Of a DNA stretch of 9,237 nt, positions 7,940-9,237 are shown piece after piece. The DNA lies in assembly GCA_031411575.1 (NCBI GenBank), contig JANOBJ010000104.1, positions 1-9,237 on the forward strand, given 5' to 3'. The translations under genes and the position numbers were made by a program. The stretch is from JANOBJ01 sp031411575 (GTDB lineage: Bacteria; Pseudomonadota; Gammaproteobacteria; Burkholderiales; Burkholderiaceae_C). Position 1 is the stretch's first letter; the number at the start of each line of letters is the position of its first letter. Below the pieces are notes generated by a model. It was not told where the DNA came from. It made no database searches and saw only the letters and a list, made by a program, of their open reading frames with translations.

Positions 7940-7945
7940 CTCCTG
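7940..7945 (-). promoter_or_regulatory. Strong Shine-Dalgarno of ugpB
   Basis: The minus strand reads CAGGAG followed by TTTTC and the ATG, an optimal match and spacing. It is notably stronger than the sites before ugpA, ugpC or ugpQ, which fits the need for excess binding protein over the membrane subunits. Confidence 0.75.
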
Positions 7946-7960
7946 GGGAAAAGGCGCGAG

Positions 7961-8003
7961 GTTACAAACCTATTGCGAATCAAATATGACAGCGGGTTGT
8001 AAC
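7961..8003 (-). promoter_or_regulatory. Candidate ugp promoter/operator: inverted repeat around a Pho-box half-site
   Basis: GTTACAAACC (7961-7970) and GGGTTGTAAC (7994-8003) form an inverted repeat with 9 of 10 matches, centres 33 bp apart, about three helical turns. Between them the minus strand reads CTGTCATA (7985-7992), an exact PhoB half-site (CTGTCAT) followed by the AT-rich ATTT spacer. The second half-site at the proper 11-bp spacing is GATTCGC, a poor match. No convincing -10 box was identified. In E. coli ugpB is under PhoB, so phosphate control is plausible, but here it rests on one half-site. Confidence 0.4.
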
Positions 8004-8067
8004 GCGGGGCTGGCGTGCACCACAAGCGGGGTTTCCATGAGGCGTGTCGCCCAGGCGTTGGGGGTCT

Positions 8068-8079
8068 GAACCCGGGTTC
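8068..8079. repeat. 12-bp perfect palindrome in the ugpB/oxidoreductase divergent region
   Basis: GAACCCGGGTTC is a perfect palindrome, 87 bp upstream of the oxidoreductase start and 134 bp upstream of ugpB. It could be a regulator site. Such GC palindromes also occur by chance in GC-rich DNA. Confidence 0.4.
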
Positions 8080-8165
8080 CCCTCAGAGGTCGAGGTGATT
8101 GTTGCGCTGCGGTAACATCCCATCTCAGCCGCGCCCTCCGGCGTTGTGGCTGTCACCAGCACACG

Positions 8166-9237
8166 ATGAACGCCCCTACCACGCTCAACCAACTCATGGC
8201 TGCGGTCGATGACGCGCCGCGCCTGCGCGAAATCCCCTACAACTACACCTCGTTTTCCGACCGTGAGATCGTGATCCGCCTACTCGGCGCGCGCGCGTGG
8301 GAGGTGCTGAACCGGCTGCGCGAAGAGCGCCGCACCGGCCGCTCGGCCCGCATGCTGTACGAGGTGCTGGGCGATATCTGGGTGGTGCAGCGCAACCCCT
8401 ACCTGCAGGACGACTTGCTGGACAACCCCAAACGCCGGGTGCAACTGGTTGATGCGCTGAAGCACCGGCTGGCCGAGGTGCAAAAGCGCCGCACGCCCGA
8501 TGCGGACACCGAGCGCGACGCGCTGGTGGGCGAACTGCTGACCGCAGCCAGCGCGGCCGTGAAGGCGTTTGACGCCAATTTCGTCGCGGTAGCCACCCTG
8601 CGCAAGCAGTCCCAGCGGGCGCTGGGCAAGTTCACCGCCAAGGACAACATCAAGTTTGACGGCCTGTCGCGCGTGTCGCACGTGACCGACGCGACCGACT
8701 GGCGCGTCGAGTACCCGTTTGTAGTGCTGACACCCGACACCGAGGCCGAGATGGCCGGTCTGGTGAAGGGTTGCATTGATCTGGGCCTGACCATCATTCC
8801 GCGCGGCGGCGGCACCGGCTACACCGGCGGCGCGATCCCGCTGACCTGGAAGAGCGCGGTCATCAACACCGAAAAGCTCGAAACCATGACCGAGGTGGAA
8901 TGGGTGACCATCCCCGGCCACCCGGCGCCGGTGCCCACGGTCTGGACCGAGGCCGGCGTGGTCACGCAGCGCGTGGCGGATGCGGCCGAGCGCGCCGGCC
9001 ATGTGTTTGCGGTCGATCCGACTTCGGCCGAAGCGTCGTGCATTGGCGGCAACATCGCCATGAACGCGGGCGGCAAGAAGGCCGTGCTGTGGGGCACCGC
9101 GCTGGATAACCTGGTGTCCTGGCGCATGGTGACGCCCGACGCGCAGTGGCTGGAAGTGACCCGGCTGGACCACAACTTTGGCAAGATTCACGACGCCGAG
9201 ATGGCCAGCTTTGAGCTGCGCTATTCCCAGGCCGATG
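8166..9237 (+). CDS. DUF3683-type FAD-binding oxidoreductase, N-terminal part (cut by window edge)
   Basis: The frame starts at ATG 8166 and stays open to the right edge, giving 357 residues. The first ~185 residues (from REIPYNYTSFSDREIVIRLLG) match the N-terminal DUF3683 region as I remember it from large Burkholderiales proteins of about 1,300 residues. It is followed by an FAD-binding domain of the PCMH/FAD_binding_4 type, with the pyrophosphate loop PRGGGTGYTGGAIPL at 212-226 and DPTSAEASCIGGNIAMNAGG at 284-303. This fold occurs in glycolate oxidase GlcD, D-lactate dehydrogenases and YdiJ-like D-2-hydroxyacid dehydrogenases. The full protein probably also carries an FAD-oxidase C-terminal domain and an iron-sulfur region, not visible here. 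The substrate cannot be given from this part. No strong Shine-Dalgarno precedes the ATG. It is divergent from ugpB, and a functional link is not implied. Confidence 0.88.
   Translation, partial: MNAPTTLNQLMAAVDDAPRLREIPYNYTSFSDREIVIRLLGARAWEVLNRLREERRTGRSARMLYEVLGDIWVVQRNPYLQDDLLDNPKRRVQLVDALKHRLAEVQKRRTPDADTERDALVGELLTAASAAVKAFDANFVAVATLRKQSQRALGKFTAKDNIKFDGLSRVSHVTDATDWRVEYPFVVLTPDTEAEMAGLVKGCIDLGLTIIPRGGGTGYTGGAIPLTWKSAVINTEKLETMTEVEWVTIPGHPAPVPTVWTEAGVVTQRVADAAERAGHVFAVDPTSAEASCIGGNIAMNAGGKKAVLWGTALDNLVSWRMVTPDAQWLEVTRLDHNFGKIHDAEMASFELRYSQAD

Noticed and set aside
6921..8069. Open frame of about 380 codons on the plus strand opposite ugpB and its upstream region
   Set aside because: Composition is shadow-like and the opposite strand encodes a full, motif-complete UgpB with signal peptide and strong ribosome site.
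8061..8082. GGGTCTGAACCCGGGTTCCC-like sequence suggestive of a tRNA T-arm
   Set aside because: No acceptor, D or anticodon arm can be built around it, and the T-loop consensus GGTTCGAATCC is absent.
8280..9191. Open frame of about 300 codons on the minus strand opposite the oxidoreductase
   Set aside because: The plus-strand frame is open throughout and carries FAD-binding motifs; the antisense product is His/Arg/Gln-rich and resembles no family.

Overview
The window is high-GC bacterial DNA with short intergenic gaps. I place it in the Burkholderiales, most likely the Comamonadaceae. The evidence is the hemA-prfA pair, a complete ugp cluster, the N-terminus of a DUF3683-type flavin oxidoreductase, and several dispersed repeats that I recall from Comamonadaceae genomes. 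The genus cannot be named from the sequence alone.

Layout from left to right: positions 1-1019 hold prfA (peptide release factor 1) on the minus strand, with its C-terminus cut by the window edge. Positions 1143-2414 hold hemA (glutamyl-tRNA reductase), also minus and upstream of prfA in the same direction. The pair makes the tetrapyrrole precursor and the UAG/UAA release factor; prmC/hemK often follows in other genomes, but that lies outside the window. A small three-helix membrane protein of unknown function (2520-2798) is read divergently on the plus strand. Positions 2863-7934 carry a minus-strand operon, ugpB-ugpA-ugpE-ugpC-ugpQ. It encodes a binding protein, two permeases, an ATPase and a glycerophosphodiester phosphodiesterase for uptake of sn-glycerol-3-phosphate and glycerophosphodiesters. 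From 8166 to the right edge runs the first 357 codons of a large FAD-dependent oxidoreductase on the plus strand, divergent from ugpB.

In the ugp system UgpB captures substrate in the periplasm, UgpA/UgpE form the channel, and UgpC powers transport. UgpQ releases glycerol-3-phosphate from diesters in the cytoplasm. The genes ugpE-ugpC and ugpC-ugpQ overlap and are probably translationally coupled. The gaps ugpB-ugpA and ugpA-ugpE instead contain repeat hairpins. Upstream of ugpB lie one exact Pho-box half-site and a 10-bp inverted repeat, which suggest phosphate control but do not prove it.

I found no undescribed enzyme system, CRISPR array, RNA gene or insertion sequence. The unusual content is the density of dispersed repeats: one between hemA and prfA, one inside the small membrane-protein gene, one in each of two ugp gaps, and hairpin sequence encoding an unusual N-terminal extension of UgpQ.
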